A stretch of 64,000 nucleotides of DNA from Rhodococcus sp. 14-2470-1b. GTDB lineage: Bacteria; Actinomycetota; Actinomycetes; Mycobacteriales; Mycobacteriaceae. The stretch is from positions 62,001 through 126,000 of the forward strand of contig NZ_NPFY01000004.1 of NCBI RefSeq assembly GCF_002259415.1. The letters run 5' to 3'. This document shows positions 37,744-45,594 of the stretch, one piece after another. A program made the position numbers and the translations under genes. The notes under the pieces were generated by a model. That model searched no databases. It saw only the letters and a list, made by a program, of their open reading frames with translations, and was not told where the DNA came from. Numbering within the stretch: the stretch's first letter is position 1; every line of letters begins with the position of its first letter.

Positions 37744-38169
37744 TCACGCAGTCGCGTTCATGGACGCAATCACTTTCGTCGGCTTGATCCTCACGACCAG
37801 TTCTCCGGGCACGCCGTTGCGTCGACCGAATTCCTCGGCTCGGTCCGCGCCCATGTACCGACCACCGATGGCCGTCGCCGTCCGAAGCAAGTCATCGGGG
37901 TCTTCCGATGTCTCCGCCACACCCTGAATCTGCACGAAACCGTACGGCGGCTCCTCCAGATCGACCGACAACACCAGCCGCGGATCCCTGGCGATCGCCT
38001 TACCTTTGGCCGTGTCCGCGCCCGTGTTGAACACGACGGCGTCGTCCTCGAGCACGAACCACACCGGCGCCACCAACGGCCGACCGTCCGACGCCACGAA
38101 TCCGAGCTTTCCGGTTCGTGTCCCCGTCAGCAGAAAATTCCTGACCTCGAGATCCGCAAGAGATGCCAT
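37744..38169 (-). CDS. PPOX-class (split beta-barrel, flavin/F420-binding type) protein
   Basis: This 141-residue protein has the pattern of small actinobacterial pyridoxamine-phosphate-oxidase-fold proteins: TGTRTGKLGFVASDGRP near the start, VAPVWFVL, and a late GRYMG segment. Members bind flavin or F420 and act as reductases or oxidases; the substrate cannot be told. I chose the ATG at 38169 rather than a longer frame starting at 38199 because family homology begins there. A TAGCGT box 7 nt upstream also fits a leaderless mRNA. It is the last gene before the NRPS promoter region, reading the same way, but the 368-bp gap argues against co-transcription. Confidence 0.85.
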   Translation of the reverse strand: MASLADLEVRNFLLTGTRTGKLGFVASDGRPLVAPVWFVLEDDAVVFNTGADTAKGKAIARDPRLVLSVDLEEPPYGFVQIQGVAETSEDPDDLLRTATAIGGRYMGADRAEEFGRRNGVPGELVVRIKPTKVIASMNATA

Positions 38170-38176
38170 GCGCACA

Positions 38177-38182
38177 ACGCTA
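38177..38182 (-). promoter_or_regulatory. Leaderless-type -10 box for the PPOX gene
   Basis: TAGCGT lies on the minus strand, followed by 7 nt and then ATG. This TANNNT-N6/7-RTG arrangement is typical of leaderless actinobacterial genes. No ribosome site is visible. Confidence 0.5.
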
Positions 38183-38209
38183 CCGCTAGGTTCCGACACA
38201 TCTCGTTCC

Positions 38210-38270
38210 GCTCATTCCGCAGGCTCCACTCGCGCCCTATCTGCTCATTCCGCAGGCTCCACTCGCGCCC
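38210..38270. repeat. 28-bp direct repeat, two copies at the 3' end of the tetR gene
   Basis: Identical 28-nt copies lie at 38210-38237 and 38243-38270 (33-bp period). The right copy encodes the last residues of the TetR protein, and the left copy is mostly intergenic. It may be a dispersed genomic repeat unit. The Gly/Ala/Cys-rich C-terminal tail it encodes is not part of the TetR fold. Confidence 0.9.
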
Positions 38271-38866
38271 CCCCCAACGATTCGCCGCGCGATGGCGAGG
38301 TAGGTCTCGACCAGATCAGCCGGCGAGAGGGGCCCGTCCGGCCGATACCAGCCGGCGACGCCGACGCACATCGTCGTGACTGCACGCGACGCGTCCTCGG
38401 CGTGATCGAGGTCGAAGTCCCCGGTCGCGATACCGTCGGCGACGATGGAGTCGAGCATGCGTTGCTGCTCGTCGCGCCTGCCGACGTAGTCGATCCGGTT
38501 CACGTCGTCGAGGCTTCGAATTTCCGTCGACCCGAGAAATGCCTGCTCACGGCGATGCATATGAAACAGCAGCAACGACTCGACGACGGCGTCGAATCGT
38601 TTCCGCGGCGACGGCCCGGCCTCGGTCTCTGCCGATCGCGACCTCTCCAGCAGCTCGTCCATCGCTGCTGTCATCAGTCCGACGAGCAGCGCCTGCTTGG
38701 ACGGGTAGTGATGGTAGAGGCCAGGGACGGACAGCCCTGCTCGTCCGGCGATTTCACGTACGGACGTGCCGTGGTACCCCTGGTCGACGAAGGCCGACAG
38801 AGCTGCGGCCAACGGCGTGGGTAGCGTCGACGCCTCGTATCGGCGCCAGGACCCCGTGTCGTTCAT
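38237..38866 (-). CDS. TetR/AcrR-family transcriptional regulator
   Basis: This 209-residue regulator has a standard N-terminal TetR helix-turn-helix (GTSVREIAGRAGLS, then YHHYPSKQALL at residues ~35-60) and a C-terminal ligand-binding part of the TetR_C type. The ATG at 38866 overlaps the TGA of the upstream amidohydrolase as ATGA, so the two are translationally coupled. It probably controls its own operon, responding to a compound related to the amidohydrolase substrate. A longer frame with start at 39220 is only a shadow of the amidohydrolase. The C-terminus (GGGASGACGMSR) is encoded by a 28-bp repeat and may be a recent addition. Confidence 0.92.
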   Translation of the reverse strand: MNDTGSWRRYEASTLPTPLAAALSAFVDQGYHGTSVREIAGRAGLSVPGLYHHYPSKQALLVGLMTAAMDELLERSRSAETEAGPSPRKRFDAVVESLLLFHMHRREQAFLGSTEIRSLDDVNRIDYVGRRDEQQRMLDSIVADGIATGDFDLDHAEDASRAVTTMCVGVAGWYRPDGPLSPADLVETYLAIARRIVGGGASGACGMSR

Positions 38867-40326
38867 GCGAAGGAACCGTCGAATGTCAGGCGGCCGCCGA
38901 GCACGGTGGCGAGAATCGGGACGGCTCGTAGATCGCGGTTGCCGAGCCGTGCAGGATGCTCGGCGAGCAGCACCAGGTTCGCCTTCGATCCGAGTTCGAC
39001 GGAGTGTCGCCCACCGGTCGCAGCGGCGAGTGCTGCGTCCAGAGGCAGTGCTTCCGACGGCTGCCACGGCGGACGCTCGTCGTCGGTTCGCCAGACGGCG
39101 TCGGCGACGGCGTCGAGCGGGCTGGGAGGACTGACAGGGGCATCGGAACCGAACAACAGCCGTGCTCCAGCTCGGTACAGAGAGTGGTAGGGGTACGCGA
39201 TGGAACTGCGGCCCGCCCACAGCTCGTCGGCTACATCCCGGTCGCTCATTGCATGTTGAGGTTGGACGGACGCCGCAACGCCCGCGGCAGCAAATCGCGC
39301 GATGTCGCCGGGGCGGATCTGCTGAGCGTGCTCGATGCGGCCTCCTCCGCCCACCGTCTCGAATGCATCGAGCGCGAGCGAGTTGGCACGATCACCGATG
39401 GCGTGGATGGCCGGTGTGATGCCGCCCGCCCTGGCCCGCCTCATGACGGCCACGAGGTCCTCGGGCGTCTCGAGAAGCACCCCGCTCGACGTGCCGCCGG
39501 GATACGGGTCGTGGCAGCACGCGGTCCTCGTGTTCAGCGAACCGTCGAACATGACCTTCAGCGGACCGAGCGCGACACCGTCGGCGACGGTGACGCCCGT
39601 GGATGCGCCGCTCTCCAACTCGTGATCGAGCCATTCGGGCCAGATCGTGAAATCGACGTCGACATCCGCGCGCCCCAAAGCCGACCGTCGGGTCCACACG
39701 GCTCGGTTGTCCGCGTACTCGAAGTCCGTGACAGCGGTGATTCCTCGTCGTGCAAGTTCCTGAGTCGCGGCGAGGGCACCGCGGTCACTGTCCACGGGGT
39801 CCGCCAGCCGATCGAGAGCGCCGAGGCCCTCCATGCAGTCGTGATCTCGAAGCACCCCCGTCGGATGATCGATCCCGAGGTCGTCCAGAAGCGCAGGGCT
39901 GAGCCACAGAGTGTGCAGATCCATGCTCGTGATCGCCGCACGGCGGCCGGGCAACGCGTTCTGCAGGATGTCCTTGTGCGGGGCGTCCGGCCACAGGGCG
40001 TCGCGAAATCCTTGCGCTCGGAGAATCCCCGAACCGTGCCGCTCGTTCGAGCGGGCCAGTATGTCCGCGAGATCCGCGGCGGAATCGGCACCGGAGACGT
40101 CGATGCGAGTCAACGACGTCGCCCACTGCGTCAGGTGAACGTGATTGTCGACGAAGGACGGCAGCAGAGCCGCGCCGCGCCCGTCGAGAGTGTCGCCCTC
40201 GATCGCGTCGCGCTCGATCGCGCTGCCCGACGCCGTGGTTGCGCTGATGTCGGCGATCCGGCCGTCGACCGTATGTACGTCCACCGCGGCGCCGCCTGGA
40301 GTAAGGACCACGTTCTTGATCAACAC
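38863..40326 (-). CDS. YtcJ-like metal-dependent amidohydrolase
   Basis: The 487-residue protein belongs to the amidohydrolase_3/YtcJ group (relatives include N-substituted formamide deformylase). Metal-site motifs are present: DNHVHL (~60), the PLKVMFDG strand (~255), HAIGDRA (~315), RIEHAQ (~335) and FGSDAPV (~395). It hydrolyses an amide-like bond in the cytoplasm; the substrate is unknown. The start is GTG at 40326, with TAGAGT 6 nt upstream fitting a leaderless transcript. It is the first gene of a two-gene operon with the TetR regulator (ATGA overlap). The thioesterase gene diverges from it 42 bp away. Confidence 0.88.
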   Translation of the reverse strand: MLIKNVVLTPGGAAVDVHTVDGRIADISATTASGSAIERDAIEGDTLDGRGAALLPSFVDNHVHLTQWATSLTRIDVSGADSAADLADILARSNERHGSGILRAQGFRDALWPDAPHKDILQNALPGRRAAITSMDLHTLWLSPALLDDLGIDHPTGVLRDHDCMEGLGALDRLADPVDSDRGALAATQELARRGITAVTDFEYADNRAVWTRRSALGRADVDVDFTIWPEWLDHELESGASTGVTVADGVALGPLKVMFDGSLNTRTACCHDPYPGGTSSGVLLETPEDLVAVMRRARAGGITPAIHAIGDRANSLALDAFETVGGGGRIEHAQQIRPGDIARFAAAGVAASVQPQHAMSDRDVADELWAGRSSIAYPYHSLYRAGARLLFGSDAPVSPPSPLDAVADAVWRTDDERPPWQPSEALPLDAALAAATGGRHSVELGSKANLVLLAEHPARLGNRDLRAVPILATVLGGRLTFDGSFA

Positions 40327-40332
40327 ACCCGG

Positions 40333-40338
40333 ACTCTA
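40333..40338 (-). promoter_or_regulatory. Leaderless-type -10 box for the amidohydrolase gene
   Basis: On the minus strand TAGAGT is followed by 6 nt and the GTG start codon. No ribosome site is seen between them. It lies in the 42-bp divergent gap shared with the thioesterase gene. Confidence 0.5.
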
Positions 40339-40368
40339 GAACACCGCGGGGCGTGAGACCGTGATGCG

Positions 40369-40836
40369 GTGACGAACTCGAAGCCCGGCTACCACGCCAC
40401 GATCACCGTCCGCTGGTCGGACATGGACGCTTTCGCGCACATCAATCATGCGCGGATGGTCACCTTGCTGGAGGAAGCCAGAATCGAATGGCTGCTCAGC
40501 ACGGGAACCGAGCCAGGCGAACGTCCGGAAGATCAGGCCGCGCAGGCGAACGAGTCCCTGATCAAGAGTGCGTTGATCGTGAACGTGAACATCGCGTACA
40601 AGAAGCCCCTGCGCCACTCGGACAGTCCGCTCGATGTAACGCTCTGGTTCGAGCAGGTGCGCTCGGTCGATTTCACTATCGGTTACGAAGTGCGCGCAGC
40701 GGGCGCACCGGCAGACTCCGCTCCGGCCGTGCTGGCTACCACGCGCATGGCGATGGTCGACGTCGGCTCGGAGCGCCTGCGGCGGATCAGTCCGACGGAG
40801 AAGGAGTACCTGGCGAAGTGGACTCGTCAGCCCTGA
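40369..40836 (+). CDS. Hotdog-fold acyl-CoA thioesterase (4HBT type)
   Basis: The 155-residue protein has the 4-hydroxybenzoyl-CoA thioesterase pattern: RWSDMDAFAHINH at residues 15-27 (active-site Asp region) and a later VNIAYKKPLR strand. It probably hydrolyses a cytoplasmic acyl-CoA; the chain is unknown. The start is GTG at 40369. It is the only plus-strand gene in this stretch. It diverges from the amidohydrolase, and its 3' end overlaps the 3' end of the convergent acetoacetyl-CoA synthetase by 10 bp. Confidence 0.88.
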   Translation: MTNSKPGYHATITVRWSDMDAFAHINHARMVTLLEEARIEWLLSTGTEPGERPEDQAAQANESLIKSALIVNVNIAYKKPLRHSDSPLDVTLWFEQVRSVDFTIGYEVRAAGAPADSAPAVLATTRMAMVDVGSERLRRISPTEKEYLAKWTRQP

Positions 40837-42767
40837 CGAGTCCGCCCGACATCCGTGTACCAGTCGATGAGGTCCGGGGCGTCGACGGCTGATCGGTCGA
40901 GAGAACGCGCGGCATCTCGCCCCTGGAAGATCTTCTTCAGCGGCACTTCGAGCTTCTTGCCGGTCCGGGTGTGCGGAATGCCAGGCGCAGCGATGATCAC
41001 GTCCGGTACGTGCCGAGGCGATGCGTGTCGACGAATCGAGTCCTTGATCTTGCCCTGCAGTGCGTCGCTCAACTCCTCACCGTCCGCCAGCACGACGAAC
41101 AGCGGCATCCAGTAACCACCGTCCTCGGATTCGACTCCCAGAACCAGAGCTTCGACGATTTCCGGCAGGGATTCCACAGCCTGGTAGATGTCGGCGCTGC
41201 CCATACGAATACCGTTGCGGTTCAACGTCGAATCGGACCTGCCGTGCACGACGACGCTGCCGTGGTCGGTACGCGTGATCCAGTCCCCGTGCCTCCACAC
41301 GCCGGGATAGGTGTCGAAGTACGCGTCTCGGTATCGCTCTCCGTCGGTGTCGTTCCAGAACCTCACCGGCATCGACGGCATCGGCTTCGTGACCACCAGT
41401 TCCCCGACCTCCCCGGTCACGGAGCGTCCATCCTCGTCGAACGCGTCGAGGGCAACTCCGAGAAACGGCGCCGACAACTCCCCGGGCCACACCGGAACAG
41501 TGCGAACACCGCCGGCGAACGCGGACACGACGTCGGTTCCTCCCGAGATGGAGAACACCGGAATCCGCTCACCGACGCTCCGCGCCAACCACTCCGACGA
41601 CGACGCAGGCATGCTGGACCCGGTGATTCCGATCGCGCGAAGCGCACTCAGATCGTGATCACGAGACGGAAGAGAGTCCGCTTTGATACAGGACAGAACG
41701 TAACCAGGACTGGTCCCGAGAAACGTCACCGACTCCGCCGCCGCGATCGACCACAACCCGTCGGGCGCGGGATAGGACGGGCTCCCGTCGCTGCACACGA
41801 TGGTCGCCCCGACGAGCAAGCCGGCGACCTGGAAGTTCCACATCATCCAACTCGGGCTCGTGTACCAGAAGAAGACGTCGTCGGCACCGATATCCGATTG
41901 CAGCGCAACGGCCTTCAGATGCTCGAGCAGGACTCCCCCGTGCCCGTGGACGATCCCCTTCGGCAGACCTGTCGTGCCGGACGAGAACACCACCCACAGC
42001 GGGTGGTCGAACGGAACGGGCGTCGTGACCCACTCGTGCTCACCTGCCGTGCATTCTGCCCACGACATCGATCCTTCGGCGACCTTGCTCCCGACCTGGA
42101 CGACCGTCCGAACCGTCGGGAGGCCATCCCGCAGCACGGCCGCGTCGGCACTCTTGTCGTGGAACTTGCCGTCGTAGGAGTACCCGTCCGCAACCACGAG
42201 GACCTTCGGATCCAACTGTCCGAGACGATCGATCGCCGCCGATGGTGAGTAGTCCTGCCCACAAGCCGACCACACCGCCCCGATACTTGCTGCAGCGAGG
42301 AATGCGACCACCGCCTCCGGGATGTTCGGGAGGTATCCGACGACACGGTCCCCCGGCACGACGCCCTCGCGGCGCAGAGCGTCCGCCAACGCAGCACACT
42401 GACGCGCGAGTTCGGCCCAGGAAAGCTCGGATCGGGCACCGTCCTCACCGACGTGGACGATGGCCGGACGATCGTCTCGCACGTGGCGTCTCACCTGGTC
42501 GACGTAATTGAGCTCGGCTCCTGGAAACCACTGCGCCCCCGGCATATCGGACGAGCCGAGCACCGAGATCGCGGGCTGGGAGGCGGCGACGTCGAAATAG
42601 TCCCAGACCTGACGCCAGAACTCACCCAGATTCTGCGTCGACCATTGCCACAGCGCCGTGTAGTCCGGCAGCGAGACGCCGTGCCTGCGTTCCACCTCTC
42701 GCGTGAAGTCGGTGATGCGAGCGCTCTCGACGTCCTCCGTCGACGGTGTCCACTGCGGTTCGGTCAT
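40827..42767 (-). CDS. aacS: Acetoacetyl-CoA synthetase (acetoacetate-CoA ligase)
   Basis: This 646-residue ANL-superfamily enzyme activates acetoacetate with ATP and CoA. It has the long N-terminal acetyl/acetoacetyl-CoA-synthetase domain (WQWSTQNLGEFW ~41-52), the AMP loop FSSGTTGLPKG (261-271) and the C-terminal GKKLEVPLKK lysine motif. FWYTSPSWMMWNF is typical of acetoacetate-CoA ligases. I start it at ATG 42767; a longer frame to 42800 is possible. GATACT 7 nt before the ATG suggests a leaderless transcript. It could serve ketone-body or poly-beta-hydroxybutyrate turnover. The upstream gap has two adjacent inverted repeats (42796-42840). Confidence 0.92.
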   Translation of the reverse strand: MTEPQWTPSTEDVESARITDFTREVERRHGVSLPDYTALWQWSTQNLGEFWRQVWDYFDVAASQPAISVLGSSDMPGAQWFPGAELNYVDQVRRHVRDDRPAIVHVGEDGARSELSWAELARQCAALADALRREGVVPGDRVVGYLPNIPEAVVAFLAAASIGAVWSACGQDYSPSAAIDRLGQLDPKVLVVADGYSYDGKFHDKSADAAVLRDGLPTVRTVVQVGSKVAEGSMSWAECTAGEHEWVTTPVPFDHPLWVVFSSGTTGLPKGIVHGHGGVLLEHLKAVALQSDIGADDVFFWYTSPSWMMWNFQVAGLLVGATIVCSDGSPSYPAPDGLWSIAAAESVTFLGTSPGYVLSCIKADSLPSRDHDLSALRAIGITGSSMPASSSEWLARSVGERIPVFSISGGTDVVSAFAGGVRTVPVWPGELSAPFLGVALDAFDEDGRSVTGEVGELVVTKPMPSMPVRFWNDTDGERYRDAYFDTYPGVWRHGDWITRTDHGSVVVHGRSDSTLNRNGIRMGSADIYQAVESLPEIVEALVLGVESEDGGYWMPLFVVLADGEELSDALQGKIKDSIRRHASPRHVPDVIIAAPGIPHTRTGKKLEVPLKKIFQGRDAARSLDRSAVDAPDLIDWYTDVGRTRQG

Positions 42768-42795
42768 GCGTTCCAGTATCCCCTGAGCGTCGCTT

Positions 42796-42840
42796 CGCAC
42801 AACAAAGATGTGCGTTCACAACGCTGATGCGTGTTGTGAA
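42796..42840. promoter_or_regulatory. Two adjacent inverted repeats upstream of the acetoacetyl-CoA synthetase gene
   Basis: CGCACA-N7-TGTGCG (42796-42814) is followed directly by TTCACAAC-N10-GTTGTGAA (42815-42840). Both have perfect arms. They lie 29-73 bp before the ATG at 42767 and could be operator sites for a dimeric repressor or activator. Confidence 0.55.
42808..42821 (+). repeat. 14-bp direct repeat, left copy flanking the AbiEi-like gene
   Basis: ATGTGCGTTCACAA is found here and again at 43868-43881, directly after the stop codon of the AbiEi-like gene. The copies are perfect and about 1.06 kb apart. Confidence 0.85.
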
Positions 42841-42937
42841 AACACCATCGACGTTGTAAGGACACCAGACGGAATGGTACGAGTGAACCAGAATTCATCC
42901 ACAACCCACTCGTTCGTCCACAATCGGACGCGAGGGG

Positions 42938-43867
42938 GTGGTTTCGACGCCTGATCAGCTGCACGATCACCGCATGCATCCCGACGCCGATGGCTTCCTC
43001 ACCCGTGCAGCAGCATCTGCAGCCGGATACAGCGACGACGAATTCCGTCGAATGATCGCCTCCGGTGAGATCAGAAAGGTCACCACCGGGATCTACTGTC
43101 CAGCAGATCGATTCGATGCTCTGACACCGACGGGCGTTCATCGACTCAGAGCCGTCGCCGCAGTTCGAGGAAAGCGGGGACATGCGGTGAGCCACGTCTC
43201 CGCTGCGGTGCTGCACGGCTTGACGATGTGGAACACCGACCTCGGGCGCGTGCACCTCACGGCCGATCGTGCGACAGGGGCCAGGAGGACCGCGACCCTT
43301 CACGTGCATACGGGCCGTTCGACGCCGTCCACCACTGTCGAACTCGGGTCGGTACCGGTTACCTCCCCGGCGCGCACGATCGTCGACACCGCGCGCGTGC
43401 TCGACCTGGATCATGCAGTGGTGATCGGCGACTCGGCACTGCGCAAGTTCGCGATCACGCCGGACGAGCTCACCGACGCCCTCGAGCGGAGTTCGAGGCT
43501 GCACAACATAGCCGCAGCGCGGCGGGCGGTTCACCGGATGAACGGACTCAGCGAAAGCGCAGGCGAATCCCTCAGTCGACTGCGGATGGAGGAGCACGGA
43601 ATGCCTACTCCCACTCTGCAGTACAGAGTCCCCTTGCTCGATTTCCGGGTGGACTTCTTCTGGCCGAAGTTACGAATCATCGGCGAGTTCGACGGGCTGG
43701 GCAAGTACGGCGGCGACTCCCGGAACCTAGCTCGCGAGAAGGCCCGGGAGGACGCCCTGCGTGACGAGGGCTACCAGGTCATCCGCTGGGTCTGGAGGGA
43801 CCTGTGGAATTTCGCGGAGGTGTTCATGCGATTCGAACGAGCCAGGGCTCGTGCACTCATGAGCTGA
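42938..43867 (+). CDS. AbiEi-antitoxin-like / DUF559 nuclease-fold protein (orphan)
   Basis: The 309-residue protein has an N-terminal winged-helix/AbiEi-like region (TRAAASAAGYSDDEFRRMI, then KVTTGIY) and a C-terminal part like DUF559/very-short-patch-repair nucleases. There VDFFWP, the acidic IIGEFDG strand, a conserved Glu/Lys helix and GYQVIRW resemble a PD-(D/E)XK core. Such proteins are common in actinobacteria, and their role is not established. No AbiEii-type toxin gene is next to it. The start is uncertain: GTG 42938 gives the longest frame, and ATG 42974 is also good. A 14-bp direct repeat flanks the gene. It converges on the acyl-CoA synthetase gene 57 bp away. Confidence 0.8.
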   Translation: MVSTPDQLHDHRMHPDADGFLTRAAASAAGYSDDEFRRMIASGEIRKVTTGIYCPADRFDALTPTGVHRLRAVAAVRGKRGHAVSHVSAAVLHGLTMWNTDLGRVHLTADRATGARRTATLHVHTGRSTPSTTVELGSVPVTSPARTIVDTARVLDLDHAVVIGDSALRKFAITPDELTDALERSSRLHNIAAARRAVHRMNGLSESAGESLSRLRMEEHGMPTPTLQYRVPLLDFRVDFFWPKLRIIGEFDGLGKYGGDSRNLAREKAREDALRDEGYQVIRWVWRDLWNFAEVFMRFERARARALMS

Positions 43868-43881
43868 ATGTGCGTTCACAA
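43868..43881 (+). repeat. 14-bp direct repeat, right copy flanking the AbiEi-like gene
   Basis: Second perfect copy of ATGTGCGTTCACAA. It begins right after the TGA stop of the AbiEi-like gene, in the 57-bp gap between two convergent genes. Confidence 0.85.
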
Positions 43882-43924
43882 TCGCGCTGACTGTCCTCGG
43901 AGCTCGGACACCTGCCTTCGAGAA

Positions 43925-45568
43925 CTAGATCAGATCCAGCGACCGCTCGCGCATTTCGACTTTGCGTACCTTGCCCGTGACGGTCATGGGGAACTCGTCG
44001 ACGACGTGTACGTAGCGCGGAATCTTGTAGTGCGCCAGCTTACCGTCGCAGAAGGCGCGTACCGAATCCGCATCCAGCGGAGCCGCTCCGTCCTGCATAC
44101 GAATCCAAACCATTAGCTCCTCACCGTATTTGGCGTCGGGCACCCCGATGACCTGGGCGTCGAGGATATCGGGGTGGGTGTAGAGAAATTCCTCGACCTC
44201 TCTCGGGTAGACGTTCTCGCCGCCACGGATGACCATGTCCTTGATCCGGCCGGTGATGGAGACGTAACCGTCGGAGTCCATGACACCGATGTCGCCGGTG
44301 TGCATCCATCCGTCCGTGTCGACGGCCTCGGCTGTTTTCTCCGGCTGGTCCCAGTAACCGAGCATCACCGAATACCCGCGGGTGCAGAGCTCGCCGGGCT
44401 CCCCGTGTGCGACGGGCGATCCGTCGACGGGGTCGACGATCTGCACTTCGAGGTGCGGCCCGACTGCGCCGACGGTGGAGACGCGCTGCTCGATGGTGTC
44501 GTCGCTGCGTGTCTGCAACGACACGGGGGAAGTCTCGGTCATGCCGTAGCAGATGGACACTTCCGTCATTCCCATCCTTTCGATGACCTGCTTCATGACC
44601 TCCGTCGGGCACGGCGAACCGGCCATGATTCCGGTACGGAGCGAGGACAGGTCGAACGAATCGAATTCCGGCAGAGCAAGTTCGGCGATGAACATGGTGG
44701 GAACCCCGTACAAGGACGTACAGTTTTCCTGCTGAACGGCGGTCAGCGTCGCCGACGGGTCGAACGAGAGCCCGGGAATGATCATCGCCGCACCGTGCGA
44801 TGTACAGGCCAGGTTTCCCATCACCATCCCGAAGCAGTGATAGAACGGCACCGGAATGCACACGCGATCATGTTCGGTGTAATGGCACAGTTCACCGACG
44901 AAGTACCCGTTGTTCAGGATGTTTCGGTGACTCAAGGTTGCGCCCTTGGGAAATCCTGTTGTGCCCGAGGTGTATTGAATGTTGATCGGGTCGCTCGGCA
45001 CCAAGGCGCTCTGGATGTCCGCGACCAGGGAAGGGTTCTCGGCGAGCGCCCGATGTCCGCGATCGGTCATCAGTTCCCAGCCGAAGCTCCCGATGAAGAC
45101 GACCTCCCGCACGGTCTCCTCGCGTGCGTCCTCGATCATCGCGCCGTAGTCCGAGCCCTTGAATTCCTGCGCGGACAACAGAACCGACACTCCGGCCTGA
45201 TTCAGGACGAACTTCAACTCGTGTGTGCGATACGCAGGATTGATGTTGACCAGAATTGCACCGATCTTGGCGGTCGCGTACTGCGCGAGCACCCATTCGG
45301 GACAGTTGGGTGCCCAGATTCCCACTCGGTCACCCGTCGTGACGCCTTTGACCAGAAGGCCCGCGGCGAGCAGTTCGACGTCGGCGAGGAACTCGGAGTA
45401 CGTCCACCGTCTGCCGGAGGGGACGTCGACCAGTGCGTCGTGACCGGCGTACTCGGCGACGGTTCGGTCGAGGTTCTGGCCGATGGTCTCCTCGAGCAAC
45501 GCTGTCGACGACGGCCCGGACGAATAACTACGACTTTCCATGTCGACCACAGTAGTGATTGCCGTCAC
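43925..45568 (-). CDS. Acyl-CoA synthetase (FadD-type, AMP-binding)
   Basis: The 547-residue enzyme has the AMP loop TSGTTGFPKG (~201-210), the YGMTETSP motif, GWMHTGDIG, the IKDMVIRGGENVYP hinge and a late TGKVRK lysine. It resembles the mycobacterial FadD35 group. It activates a medium or long carboxylic acid to its CoA thioester; the chain length cannot be read. GTG 45568 gives the longest frame, while ATG 45541 (MESRSYSSG) fits family alignments equally well. The gene lies 26 bp after eutC on the same strand, so it is probably the last gene of the ethanolamine operon. That is an unusual partner. Confidence 0.9.
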   Translation of the reverse strand: MTAITTVVDMESRSYSSGPSSTALLEETIGQNLDRTVAEYAGHDALVDVPSGRRWTYSEFLADVELLAAGLLVKGVTTGDRVGIWAPNCPEWVLAQYATAKIGAILVNINPAYRTHELKFVLNQAGVSVLLSAQEFKGSDYGAMIEDAREETVREVVFIGSFGWELMTDRGHRALAENPSLVADIQSALVPSDPINIQYTSGTTGFPKGATLSHRNILNNGYFVGELCHYTEHDRVCIPVPFYHCFGMVMGNLACTSHGAAMIIPGLSFDPSATLTAVQQENCTSLYGVPTMFIAELALPEFDSFDLSSLRTGIMAGSPCPTEVMKQVIERMGMTEVSICYGMTETSPVSLQTRSDDTIEQRVSTVGAVGPHLEVQIVDPVDGSPVAHGEPGELCTRGYSVMLGYWDQPEKTAEAVDTDGWMHTGDIGVMDSDGYVSITGRIKDMVIRGGENVYPREVEEFLYTHPDILDAQVIGVPDAKYGEELMVWIRMQDGAAPLDADSVRAFCDGKLAHYKIPRYVHVVDEFPMTVTGKVRKVEMRERSLDLI

Positions 45569-45594
45569 AACTCGCCTACCCCCGAAAGGGTGTA

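Noticed and set aside
40827-45568. Acetoacetyl-CoA synthetase or FadD as lipid-loading enzymes for the NRPS
   Set aside because: They are 3-8 kb away, belong to other gene groups, and are CoA ligases with ordinary contexts. Nothing ties them to the synthetase.
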